Assembly: GCA_902805805.1 (NCBI GenBank)
Contig: CADCUE010000050.1
Coordinates: forward strand, 1 to 5,390
Direction: 5' to 3'
Source: an uncultured Frankineae bacterium
Lineage (GTDB): Bacteria; Actinomycetota; Actinomycetes; Mycobacteriales; SCTD01
Length of the DNA: 5,390 nucleotides
Below, piece after piece: positions 1 to 5,390 of the stretch. A model generated the notes under the pieces. It made no database searches, was not told the origin of the DNA, and saw only the letters and a list, made by a program, of their open reading frames with translations. Within the stretch, counting starts at the first letter, position 1, and the number at the start of each line of letters is the position of its first letter. A program made the translations under genes and the position numbers.

Positions 1-99
1 GCCCCGCGCCGCCGTCAGGGTCGACTCGGCCTCGCTCCGCGCCGCGGTCAGCGTCGACTCGGCCTCCTCGCGCGCCGCCGTCAGGGTCGACTCGGCCTG
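1..99 (-). repeat. Three 33-bp tandem repeats inside divIVA coding an 11-residue coiled-coil unit
   Basis: Units at 1-33, 34-66 and 67-99 differ from one another at only a few bases (first versus second 3/33, first versus third 4/33). They encode, in protein order, QAESTLTAARE, EAESTLTAARS and EAESTLTAARG. A diverged related unit, EAEQLVTAARD, precedes them at 100-132. The 11-residue period with Ala/Leu/Ala spacing fits a hendecad coiled coil. The array may continue beyond the left edge. Confidence 0.85.
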
Positions 100-534
100 G
101 TCACGGGCGGCGGTGACGAGCTGCTCCGCCTCCTCCCGCGCCTCCGCGATGGCCTGGTCGGCCGTCCGCTGGGCCAGCAGCAGGGTGCGCAGAGCCGCTT
201 CCTGCCCCTCGAGACCGGCCAGACCGCGAGGCTCGCTCGCCGTCTGCGCTGCCGGCGTCCCCGCCGCCGGGACACCGCTCGACGGGCTACCGCCCGACGG
301 GACACCGCCCGCCGCAGCAGCACCCGACGTGGCCGGACCCGGAGTGGCCGCCCACGACGTGGAGGCGCTCGGCGAGGGAGCAGCAGGGGACGGCGGTGCC
401 CCCGCCGCGGCGGTCAGCAGCCGCGCGAGCTCGCTCTCGACCTCGTCGAGGAAGGCGTCGACCTCGTCGATGGCGTAGCCGCGGAACGCGATCCTGAACT
501 GCTTGTTGGCGACTTCGATGGGCGTCAGCGGCAC
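1..534 (-). CDS. divIVA: DivIVA/Wag31 polar growth and division organiser, N-terminal part (C-terminus beyond left edge)
   Basis: Partial gene; 178 codons are visible and the frame is open at base 1. DivIVA/Wag31 proteins bind curved membrane at poles and septa and recruit the elongation machinery in actinobacteria. Residues 1-40 form the DivIVA N-terminal domain: the opening VPLTPIEVANKQF is followed by FRGYAIDEVDAFLDEVESEL, the family signature with its Gly-Tyr and DEVDxFLDEV core. Residues 41 to about 108 are a low-complexity Ala/Pro/Gly/Ser linker. From about 109 a heptad/hendecad-like Glu/Ala/Arg-rich coiled coil starts, including three near-identical 11-residue units (about 146-178) that run off the window. 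Start is GTG at 532-534, chosen because the protein then begins like known DivIVA proteins (usually MPLTP). The Shine-Dalgarno is weak (GCGGGG). It lies 34 bp after the yggT-family gene and is probably co-transcribed. Identification is firm; total length is unknown. Confidence 0.93.
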   Translation of the reverse strand, partial: MPLTPIEVANKQFRIAFRGYAIDEVDAFLDEVESELARLLTAAAGAPPSPAAPSPSASTSWAATPGPATSGAAAAGGVPSGGSPSSGVPAAGTPAAQTASEPRGLAGLEGQEAALRTLLLAQRTADQAIAEAREEAEQLVTAARDQAESTLTAAREEAESTLTAARSEAESTLTAARG

Positions 535-568
535 GGCAGTCCCCGCTCTCGGTCGTGTCCGGCGCTGC

Positions 569-856
569 TCAACGCTGGGCGTCGACGACGCTCATGAGGA
601 TGCGCACCGCGATGAACAGGATGATGAAACCCAGGTCCAGGCTGACCTGGCCGATGCGCAGCGGCGGGATGACCCGGCGCAGGGCCTTGAGAGGCGGATC
701 GGTGACGGAGTAGGCCAGCTCGAGGGCGGCCGCCACGAGCCCGGTGGGGCGGTAGGACCGCGCCAGCAGGAACACGTACTCCATGATCAGCCGGAAGATC
801 AGGAACAGCAGGAAGACGAGCAGCGCGAAGTAGAGGACGTCTGCGACGACTCCCAC
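569..856 (-). CDS. YggT-family small integral membrane protein
   Basis: 95-residue protein of the YggT family, a small membrane protein encoded next to sepF and divIVA in many Gram-positive bacteria and cyanobacteria. Its biochemical role is not settled; it has been linked to division, nucleoid or plastid distribution and osmotic tolerance in different organisms. Two hydrophobic segments are visible: residues about 7-32 (LYFALLVFLLFLIFRL onward) and about 72-92 (SLDLGFIILFIAVRILMSVV). Between them lies the family signature, SVTDPPLKALRRVIPP, with its conserved Asp-Pro and Arg-Arg-x-Ile-Pro-Pro. Start is GTG at 854-856 with AGGAG 11 bases upstream (868-872). It starts 42 bp after sepF and ends 34 bp before divIVA, consistent with one transcript. 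Length is normal for a single-repeat YggT protein. Family assignment is strong; function is inferred only from context. Confidence 0.9.
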   Translation of the reverse strand: MGVVADVLYFALLVFLLFLIFRLIMEYVFLLARSYRPTGLVAAALELAYSVTDPPLKALRRVIPPLRIGQVSLDLGFIILFIAVRILMSVVDAQR

Positions 857-898
857 GGGGGTCAGGGCTCCTGGTCTGGGTGTAGGACGGCGGGCTGC

Positions 899-1447
899 TC
901 AGGACTGGTTGAAGAACCCGCCCTCGGCGATGCGGGCCTTGTCCTCAGCCGTGACCTGCACGTGCTCGGGCGAGAGCAGGAAGACCTTGTTGGTGACCCG
1001 CTCGATGCTGCCACGGAGGCCGAAGATGAGACCCGCCGCGAAGTCGACCAGCCGCTTGGCGTCGACGTCGTCCATCTCGGTCAGGTTGATGATGACCGGG
1101 GTGCCGGAGCGGAAGTGCTCGCCGATGGTGCGCGCCTCGTTGTAGGTGCGCGGGTGCAGCGTCGTGATCCGGTAGGTGTCGATCTGCGGAGCCGGCGCCG
1201 GGGCGATGCGCGGCGCGGTGTCGAGCGCGACGGCGCCGCGCGGCCGTGGGGTGTCGTCGAGCGGACGGCGCAGCGTCGCCGTGCGGCCCGCATCCTGGGG
1301 CGGCGACCAGCGACGGGAGACGACCGGAGCGGCCTCGTCGACGTCGTCCTCGTCGTACCCGTCGTCGGCGTAGCGCCGGTCACGGGGGTCCTCGTCGTCC
1401 TCCACCAGGCCGAGGTAGAGGCCCAACTTGCGCATGGAGCCGGGCAT
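899..1447 (-). CDS. sepF: SepF, membrane anchor and FtsZ-tail-binding division protein
   Basis: 182-residue SepF. In actinobacteria, which lack FtsA, SepF is the main membrane tether of the Z-ring and binds the FtsZ C-terminal tail. The N-terminus ([17 protein letters not shown]) can form the short amphipathic membrane-binding helix. Residues about 16-88 are a charged then Pro/Arg/Ala-rich linker. The conserved SepF core covers about 90-167, including [51 protein letters not shown] and [13 protein letters not shown]. The end, [15 protein letters not shown], is typical of actinobacterial SepF. Start is ATG at 1445-1447 because GAGGAG sits 6 bases upstream. An internal ATG at 1433-1435 (MRKL) is possible but poorly spaced from that site. 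It is the only gene here with an ATG start and the strongest ribosome site, which suggests higher translation than its neighbours (inference). It lies 50 bp after the yggS-family gene. Confidence 0.96.
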   Translation of the reverse strand: MPGSMRKLGLYLGLVEDDEDPRDRRYADDGYDEDDVDEAAPVVSRRWSPPQDAGRTATLRRPLDDTPRPRGAVALDTAPRIAPAPAPQIDTYRITTLHPRTYNEARTIGEHFRSGTPVIINLTEMDDVDAKRLVDFAAGLIFGLRGSIERVTNKVFLLSPEHVQVTAEDKARIAEGGFFNQS

Positions 1448-1453
1448 GCAGAT

Positions 1454-1459
1454 CTCCTC
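1454..1459 (-). promoter_or_regulatory. Strong ribosome binding site of sepF
   Basis: Read on the minus strand, GAGGAG is followed by ATCTGC and then the sepF ATG. This is the best Shine-Dalgarno match in the window and decides between the two ATGs at the 5' end of sepF. Confidence 0.75.
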
Positions 1460-1497
1460 GGGTCGGGGGTGGTCGAACGGGACGGACCGGCCGGAGA

Positions 1498-2208
1498 CTA
1501 CCGGAGCGCAGCTGGCCGAGGGCCGAGCAACGCCGTGCCGACACGCACGGACGTGGACCCCGCAGCGACCGCCTGCTCGAGGTCGGCGGTCATCCCGGCG
1601 CTGATCGTGAGCGCTCGGGGATGGGCCCGCCGCAGCTGCCCGGCGACGTCCGCGAGGAGGGCGAAGGCCTGCGCCGGGTCGGCTCCGAGCGGCGCGACGG
1701 CCATGACGCCGCGCAGCTGCAGGCCCTCGGCGGCGTCCACCGCGGCGGCGATCTCGGGCACCGCGTCGACGGGTGCGCCGCCCCGGTCCGGAGCGGCGTC
1801 GAGGCTGACCTGCACCAGCACGTCGAGCTCGCGCGCGCAACGTCGCGCGCCGGCGGCGAGGGCGTCGACGAGGGGCAGCCGGTCGCAGGACTCGACGACC
1901 GAGGCGTACGACGCGACGCTCCGGGCCTTGTTGGTCTGCAGGCGGCCGACGAAGTGCCAGCGGACGTCGGCCACCTGGCGCGCCTTGTCCTTGGCCTCCT
2001 GGTCGCGGCTCTCGCCGAAGTCGCGCACCCCCAGCCCACGCAGCACCTCGAGATCGCTCACCGGGTGGAACTTGGTCACGGCCACCAGCAGCACCGAGCT
2101 GCGTGGACGGCCGGCGGCGGCGCAGGCGGCGGCGAGGCGGTCCTCCACGACGCGCAGCCGCTCGGCCAGCTCGCGTGCACGGTCGCCGTCGGCCCGGTCC
2201 GTGCTCAC
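1498..2208 (-). CDS. YggS/PLPBP-family pyridoxal phosphate-binding protein
   Basis: 236-residue protein of the YggS/PROSC (PLPBP) family: a single-domain alanine-racemase-like TIM barrel that binds PLP, acts in vitamin B6 and amino-acid homeostasis, and has no known enzymatic reaction. The PLP lysine is K46 in [11 protein letters not shown]. Other family blocks are [13 protein letters not shown] (63-75), [15 protein letters not shown] (84-98), the Arg-Gly-Gly at 142-144, LRGVMAVAP (165-173), and the phosphate-binding end [20 protein letters not shown] (205-224). The block usually read as Phe-Gly-Glu-Asn is Phe-Gly-Glu-Ser here. Start is GTG at 2206-2208, where GTGA fuses this start with the TGA stop of the upstream pgeF gene, indicating translational coupling. 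A longer frame upstream is only antisense/shifted reading of pgeF. Length fits the family. Presence between ftsZ and sepF is typical of Actinobacteria and Firmicutes. Confidence 0.94.
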   Translation of the reverse strand: MSTDRADGDRARELAERLRVVEDRLAAACAAAGRPRSSVLLVAVTKFHPVSDLEVLRGLGVRDFGESRDQEAKDKARQVADVRWHFVGRLQTNKARSVASYASVVESCDRLPLVDALAAGARRCARELDVLVQVSLDAAPDRGGAPVDAVPEIAAAVDAAEGLQLRGVMAVAPLGADPAQAFALLADVAGQLRRAHPRALTISAGMTADLEQAVAAGSTSVRVGTALLGPRPAALR

Positions 2209-2939
2209 GCCAGCCGCACGAGACCGGCGTGCCGGCCGGTCGTCCCGGAGCGCCGGTAGGAGAACCAGCGGGACGGCTGCTCGAGCGTGCAGCCGCCGAC
2301 GGCCGAGACCCGGGTGAGGCCGGCAGCACGGAGCAGCCCGAGCGCACCCGCGGTCAGGTCCACCGACGGGGTGCCCCGACCCGTCGTCGTGCGGCTGCCC
2401 GGGGCGGCCCGCTCGACGGCGTCGGCCATCTCCTGCGGCACCTCGTAGCACCGGCCGCACGCTGCGGGTCCGAGCACGGCCGTCGTCCGGGCCGGCTCGG
2501 CGCCCAGACCGGCCATCGCGCCCAGCGTCGCCTGGAGCACTCCCGCGGCCAGCCCCTCGCGACCGGCGTGGGCGACGGCGACGACCCCGGCCGCGGGGTC
2601 GGCGAGCAGCACCGGCAGGCAGTCGGCGGCCAGCACGACGAGCCCCAGCCCCGGCGCGGCGGTCACCAGGCCGTCGACGCCTGGCACGCCCGCGGTGGCG
2701 GGTCCGTCGACCACCGCGACCTGCGCGCCGTGCACCTGCTGCATGAACGCCAGCGCGCCGGGCGGCAGCCCCGCCGACTCGGCGAGCCGGCGACGGTTGC
2801 CGGCCACCCGGTCGGCGTCGTCGCCGACGTGGGTGCCGAGGTTCGCGCTGTCGTACGGCGGCTCGCTGCCGCCGCCCGCGCGGGTGGAGAACCAGCCGCT
2901 CGCCGGGGCCGGCAGACCGGCCCGCGTCAGCTCGAGCAC
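2205..2939 (-). CDS. pgeF: Peptidoglycan editing factor PgeF (YfiH/YlmD, multi-copper polyphenol oxidase/laccase domain)
   Basis: 244-residue protein of the YfiH/DUF152 family. E. coli PgeF removes mis-incorporated L-Ser from UDP-MurNAc-L-Ser, guarding peptidoglycan precursor fidelity. Relatives have also been reported to act on purine nucleosides, so the activity here is inferred. The metal-site residues are all present: H70 in [11 protein letters not shown]107 in [11 protein letters not shown], and H124 in [10 protein letters not shown]. Further family blocks are NLGTHVGDD (33-41), VDGLVT (88-93), [12 protein letters not shown] (157-168) and [16 protein letters not shown] (226-241). The block after H124 reads Gly-Arg-Glu-Gly instead of the Gly-Trp-Arg-Gly of the enterobacterial protein. 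Start is GTG at 2937-2939, only 4 bases after the ftsZ stop with no clear ribosome site of its own, so translation is probably coupled to ftsZ. Its TGA stop overlaps the next gene's GTG start. Confidence 0.94.
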   Translation of the reverse strand: MLELTRAGLPAPASGWFSTRAGGGSEPPYDSANLGTHVGDDADRVAGNRRRLAESAGLPPGALAFMQQVHGAQVAVVDGPATAGVPGVDGLVTAAPGLGLVVLAADCLPVLLADPAAGVVAVAHAGREGLAAGVLQATLGAMAGLGAEPARTTAVLGPAACGRCYEVPQEMADAVERAAPGSRTTTGRGTPSVDLTAGALGLLRAAGLTRVSAVGGCTLEQPSRWFSYRRSGTTGRHAGLVRLA

Positions 2940-2943
2940 GCGC

Positions 2944-4083
2944 CTACTTCAGGAAGTCCGGCACGTCGAGGTCGTCCTCGAAGACGACGGTGCGGCGCGG
3001 CGCGGCCGGCGGGGCGGTCGGCGCCGGCCGCGGACGGGGCGTCGAGGTCGGCGTGTAGGACGGCGTGGGCGCAGGCGGTGTCGCCGCGGTCTCGGGCTGG
3101 GGACGCCGCGTCTCGACCCGGCGCACGGGGGTCGGCGCTCCGGCTTCGAAGCCGGCGGCGATGACCGTCACCCGGACCTCGTCGCCCAGGGCGTCGTCGA
3201 TCACCGCTCCGAAGATGATGTTGGCCTCGGGGTGCGCCGCGTCGGCGACGAGCTGCGCCGCCTCGTTGATCTCGAACAGGCCGAGGTCGCTGCCGCCCGA
3301 GATGTTGAGCAGCACGCCGTGGGCGCCGTCCATGCTGGCCTCGAGCAGCGGGCTGGCGATCGCCATCTCGGCGGCGACGGCGGCCCGGTCGTCGCCACGG
3401 GCGTTGCCGATGCCCATGAGCGCGCTGCCGGCGCCGCTCATGACGGCCTTGACGTCGGCGAAGTCGAGGTTGATCAGACCGGGCGTCGTGATCAGGTCGG
3501 TGATGCCCTGGACACCGGAGAGCAGCACCTGGTCGGCGCTCTTGAACGCGTCGAGGACGCTGACCTGCCGGTCGCTGATCGACAGCAGCCGGTCGTTGGG
3601 GATGACGATGAGGGTGTCGCACTCGGCCCGCAGCGCCGCGATGCCCTCCTCCGCCTGCTGGGCGCGCCGACGCCCCTCGAAGGAGAAGGGCCGCGTGACG
3701 ACACCGATGGTCAGGGCGCCGAGCGACTTGGCGATGCTCGCGACGACCGGAGCGCCGCCGGTGCCGGTGCCGCCGCCCTCGCCGGCCGTGACGAAGACCA
3801 TGTCGGCCCCCTTGAGGACCTCCTCGATCTCCTCGCGGTGGTCCTCGGCCGCCTGCGCCCCGACGCCGGGCTGCGCGCCCGCGCCGAGGCCGCGGGTGAG
3901 CTCGCGTCCGACGTCGAGCTTGACGTCGGCGTCGCTCATCAGCAGCGCCTGGGCGTCGGTGTTGATGGCGATGAACTCGACGCCCTTGAGACCGACTTCG
4001 ATCATGCGGTTGACGGCGTTGACGCCACCGCCTCCGATGCCGACCACCTTGATGACGGCGAGGTAGTTCTGCGGTGCAGCCAC
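2944..4083 (-). CDS. ftsZ: Cell division protein FtsZ (tubulin-like GTPase)
   Basis: 379-residue FtsZ, the cytoskeletal GTPase that polymerises into the Z-ring. The N-terminus [27 protein letters not shown] matches the usual actinobacterial start ([10 protein letters not shown]). The nucleotide-binding tubulin signature GGGTGTGG is at 103-110. The T7 synergy loop NLDFADV is at 205-211, with the catalytic acidic residues D207 and D210. The GTPase body ends near residue 311, followed by a Pro/Thr/Ala/Arg-rich linker (about 312-367) and a conserved acidic tail, [12 protein letters not shown] (368-379), the docking site for partners such as SepF. Start is GTG at 4081-4083. A TTG in frame at 4150-4152 would add 23 residues not seen in the family and is rejected. 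GAGAGG lies 12 bases upstream, a rather long spacing. The gene heads the division-gene string and is preceded by candidate promoters. Confidence 0.98.
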   Translation of the reverse strand: MAAPQNYLAVIKVVGIGGGGVNAVNRMIEVGLKGVEFIAINTDAQALLMSDADVKLDVGRELTRGLGAGAQPGVGAQAAEDHREEIEEVLKGADMVFVTAGEGGGTGTGGAPVVASIAKSLGALTIGVVTRPFSFEGRRRAQQAEEGIAALRAECDTLIVIPNDRLLSISDRQVSVLDAFKSADQVLLSGVQGITDLITTPGLINLDFADVKAVMSGAGSALMGIGNARGDDRAAVAAEMAIASPLLEASMDGAHGVLLNISGGSDLGLFEINEAAQLVADAAHPEANIIFGAVIDDALGDEVRVTVIAAGFEAGAPTPVRRVETRRPQPETAATPPAPTPSYTPTSTPRPRPAPTAPPAAPRRTVVFEDDLDVPDFLK

Positions 4084-4141
4084 GGTGTGGAGGAGCCTCT
4101 CGGGACGGTCGAGTGGAGCGGGCGGGGAGGTCGGTCGAACC

Positions 4142-4153
4142 CTTGACCTCAAG
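4142..4153. promoter_or_regulatory. Imperfect palindrome upstream of ftsZ
   Basis: On the minus strand the site reads CTTGA-GG-TCAAG: two perfect 5-bp arms around two bases. It lies 16 bp downstream of the TTGACA element, where the -10 region of that promoter would fall. This makes it a possible operator, but no known regulator consensus is claimed. Confidence 0.35.
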
Positions 4154-4169
4154 AAGACACTTACAGTTA

Positions 4170-4175
4170 TGTCAA
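4170..4175 (-). promoter_or_regulatory. TTGACA, perfect -35-like hexamer upstream of ftsZ
   Basis: The minus strand carries an exact TTGACA 86 bp before the ftsZ start. The downstream hexamer at 17-bp spacing is TTGAGG, a poor -10, so on sequence alone this is only a partial promoter match. I recall a similar TTGACA-containing stretch before ftsZ in other actinobacteria but cannot confirm it here. Confidence 0.4.
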
Positions 4176-4191
4176 CCTGCTGACCGCGGCG

Positions 4192-4221
4192 ACGTTACGG
4201 GCGGCCGGTTCGAGCGGTCAA
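4192..4221 (-). promoter_or_regulatory. Candidate housekeeping-sigma promoter for ftsZ
   Basis: On the minus strand, TTGACC (4216-4221) and TAACGT (4192-4197) are separated by 18 bp. TAACGT fits the actinobacterial TAnnnT -10 pattern. Transcription would start around 4185, leaving a leader of about 100 bases before ftsZ. The -35 hexamer is embedded in the palindrome GCGGT-TG-ACCGC (4214-4225), so a repressor could occlude it. Single-window evidence only. Confidence 0.45.
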
Positions 4222-4224
4222 CCG

Positions 4225-4240
4225 CGACACCGGCGTGTCG
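4225..4240. other. Short GC-rich inverted repeat in the ftsZ upstream region
   Basis: CGACAC-CGGC-GTGTCG forms a perfect 6-bp stem with a 4-base loop immediately upstream of the candidate promoter. It has no T tract. It may be a second terminator element for the diguanylate cyclase gene, an operator, or chance in GC-rich DNA. Confidence 0.3.
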
Positions 4241-4295
4241 GACGACGGATGTGCATCACCGCAGGTGGGAGCGACAACACGCGCAGTGATCAGGA

Positions 4296-4311
4296 CGGCG
4301 CCCTCGCGCCG
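4296..4311 (-). terminator. Possible terminator hairpin after the diguanylate cyclase gene
   Basis: Starting six bases after the TGA stop, the minus strand reads CGGCGC-GAGG-GCGCCG, a perfect 6-bp all-GC stem with a 4-base loop. No T run follows (TCCTGATC), which is common for actinobacterial hairpin terminators. Its position just past the stop supports a terminator separating this gene from ftsZ, but the stem is short. Confidence 0.45.
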
Positions 4312-4317
4312 CTGCGG

Positions 4318-5295
4318 TCAGCGAGAGCGGCGCTTGGCGTCGTACATGCGCGCGTCGGCCTCCGAGACGACGCTCGCCGGGTCGCCGGCGCCGTCGTGGA
4401 CGATCGCCATGCCGAGGCTCACCCCGATGTCGAGGGTGCGGCCGAGGACGGTGACCGGCTTCTCGACGGCGTCCTTGAGCCGGGTCACCAGCGCGTGCAT
4501 GCCGGGCTCGGTGGCGGACTCGACGAGCACGACGAACTCGTCGCCGCCCAGGCGGGCGACCGTGTCGGAAGGGCGGACGCCGGCGCTCATGCGGTCCGCC
4601 ACGGCCTTGAGCACGGCGTCCCCGATGCGGTGGCCGAAGCGGTCGTTGACGTCCTTGAAGCCGTCCAGGTCGAGGAACAGCACGCCGGTGACGCCCCCGG
4701 ACCGCGCGTCGCGCGCCAGGGCGCCCCGCAGGCGCTCCTCGAACAGCGCGCGGTTGGCCAGCCCGGTCAGCGGGTCGCGCACGGCCCGCTCCTTGAGCGT
4801 GGCGGTGAGTGCCTTGAGGTCCTCCTCGGCCTTGCGCCGCTCGGTGATGTCCTGGGCGCTCACGGCGAACCAGGCCGGCTCGCCGTCCGGACCGGACACC
4901 GCCGCGATCCCGTGCATGACCCAGCTGGCGGTCCCGTCGCTGTGCACGTAGGACCGCTCGCTGTGCACCGCCTCGGTCCGGCGCTCGGCGAGCGCCGTGA
5001 GGTCCAGCGCGTCGTCGTCCTGCAGCACCTCGGCGAGGGCCACGCCGACGAGGTCCTCCGGCGCTCGCCCGACCAGCTCGGCGTAGGTGCGGTTGACCCG
5101 CACGTACGCGCCGTTGAGATCGGCGAGAGCCAGGCCGATCCGGGCGCTGACGAAGAACTCCTCGAAGACGTCCGTGCTGCTCGCGAGGGCGTCCATGGTG
5201 GCCCTGGCGGCACGGGCGCGAGCACCGCTCGGGGCAGCCGACAAGGCGGTCAGGACCAGCACCTCCTCGCGGCTCGAGCACGGACGTCGGACCAC
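4318..5295 (-). CDS. PAS-GGDEF diguanylate cyclase
   Basis: Up to 325 residues; makes cyclic di-GMP from two GTP. A PAS sensor domain spans about 42-153 (FEEFFVSARIGLALADLNGAYVRVN through WFAVSAQDITERRKAEEDL) and flows into a signalling helix (about 149-172). The GGDEF domain follows (about 173-325), opening with RDPLTGLANR. The catalytic set looks intact: D209 in FLDLDGF, N217/D218 in FKDVNDRFGH, and GGDEF at 250-254. RPSD at 241-244 lies exactly five residues before GGDEF, the spacing of the inhibitory I-site, so product feedback is likely. No membrane segment or EAL domain is seen, so it is probably soluble, with an unknown PAS ligand. The start is uncertain: GTG at 5293-5295 is used here, while ATG at 5194-5196 (MDALASSTDVFEEFF) sits just before the PAS domain and is also plausible. 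The frame is also open upstream to the window edge. It lies in the position usually held by ftsQ. Confidence 0.9.
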   Translation of the reverse strand: MVRRPCSSREEVLVLTALSAAPSGARARAARATMDALASSTDVFEEFFVSARIGLALADLNGAYVRVNRTYAELVGRAPEDLVGVALAEVLQDDDALDLTALAERRTEAVHSERSYVHSDGTASWVMHGIAAVSGPDGEPAWFAVSAQDITERRKAEEDLKALTATLKERAVRDPLTGLANRALFEERLRGALARDARSGGVTGVLFLDLDGFKDVNDRFGHRIGDAVLKAVADRMSAGVRPSDTVARLGGDEFVVLVESATEPGMHALVTRLKDAVEKPVTVLGRTLDIGVSLGMAIVHDGAGDPASVVSEADARMYDAKRRSR

Positions 5296-5352
5296 GATGA
5301 TGCACGGACCTCGCGGCGGCAGCCTCGGCCGACCGGGTGACGCCGGCCTGCC

Positions 5353-5373
5353 GACCGGGTCCCCGACCCGGTC
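5353..5373. terminator. Strong GC hairpin upstream of the diguanylate cyclase gene
   Basis: GACCGGGT-CCCCG-ACCCGGTC is a perfect 8-bp stem with a 5-base loop. A further direct copy of GACCGGGT lies at 5331-5338. On the minus strand it could terminate a gene lying beyond the right edge; on either strand it could also be a regulatory stem-loop. No T tract. The 95 bp between 5296 and 5390 show no convincing gene. Confidence 0.4.
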
Positions 5374-5390
5374 TGCGGTCGGCCGGTCAA

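Noticed and set aside
1..132. CRISPR array or transposon end repeats at the left edge
   Set aside because: The repeats are directly abutting, have no spacers, keep the divIVA frame and encode coiled-coil units.
503..2317. A plus-strand open frame of about 604 codons
   Set aside because: It runs antisense through the yggT-family gene, sepF, the yggS-family gene and part of pgeF, all clearly recognisable on the minus strand. Its product is low-complexity and resembles no family; long antisense frames are expected in very GC-rich DNA.
1448..2347. A longer SepF frame reaching back through the yggS-family gene and into pgeF
   Set aside because: The upstream part is an out-of-frame reading of the yggS-family gene and pgeF; a good ribosome site and ATG mark the true sepF start.
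2695..4146. A plus-strand open frame of about 483 codons opposite ftsZ
   Set aside because: It is the antisense shadow of ftsZ; the repetitive Asp/Val/Arg/Gly-rich product reflects FtsZ codon bias.
4084..4152. A 23-residue N-terminal extension of FtsZ from a TTG start
   Set aside because: FtsZ proteins of this phylum begin at the AAPQNYLAV block, the added residues are unlike the family, and the region carries promoter-like and palindromic DNA.
4176..4317. A remnant of ftsQ between the cyclase and ftsZ
   Set aside because: No stretch of the three minus-strand frames resembles an FtsQ C-terminus by eye; what is visible is hairpins and promoter-like hexamers.
4249..5340. A plus-strand open frame of about 363 codons opposite the cyclase
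   Set aside because: It is an antisense shadow; the minus-strand frame has full PAS and GGDEF motifs and this one has none.

Overview
The window is high-GC DNA with strong G/C preference at third codon positions and several GTG starts. Its genes match the cell-division end of the dcw cluster of an actinobacterium (Actinomycetota). The SepF-YggT-DivIVA/Wag31 set, the FtsZ sequence and the gene order all point to that phylum. I cannot name the genus from sequence alone.

Every supported gene lies on the minus strand, so the biological order runs right to left. At the right is a PAS-GGDEF diguanylate cyclase (4318..5295, start uncertain). A 234-bp non-coding region (4084..4317) follows, with hairpins and a tandem set of candidate promoter elements. 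Then comes a tight gene string: ftsZ (2944..4083), pgeF/yfiH (2205..2939), a YggS/PLPBP-family gene (1498..2208), sepF (899..1447), a yggT-family gene (569..856) and the start of divIVA/wag31 (1..534, cut by the left edge). Spacings in the string are 4 bp, a 4-base overlap, 50 bp, 42 bp and 34 bp. I see no convincing internal terminator, so it is probably one operon or a read-through series.

The genes fit a division and polar-growth module. FtsZ forms the Z-ring and SepF ties its tail to the membrane. DivIVA marks poles and septa and organises growth. YggT is a small membrane protein long associated with this cluster. PgeF edits mis-made peptidoglycan precursors, and YggS handles PLP homeostasis. 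The most unusual point is that the gene immediately upstream of ftsZ is an apparently intact c-di-GMP synthase, not ftsQ, which is the usual neighbour in Streptomyces, Mycobacterium and Corynebacterium. Other points of interest are near-identical 33-bp repeats coding an 11-residue coiled-coil period in DivIVA, palindromes embedded in the ftsZ promoter region, and GTG starts for nearly every gene. I see no mobile element, CRISPR array, tRNA or rRNA. Large plus-strand open frames are shadows of the minus-strand genes.
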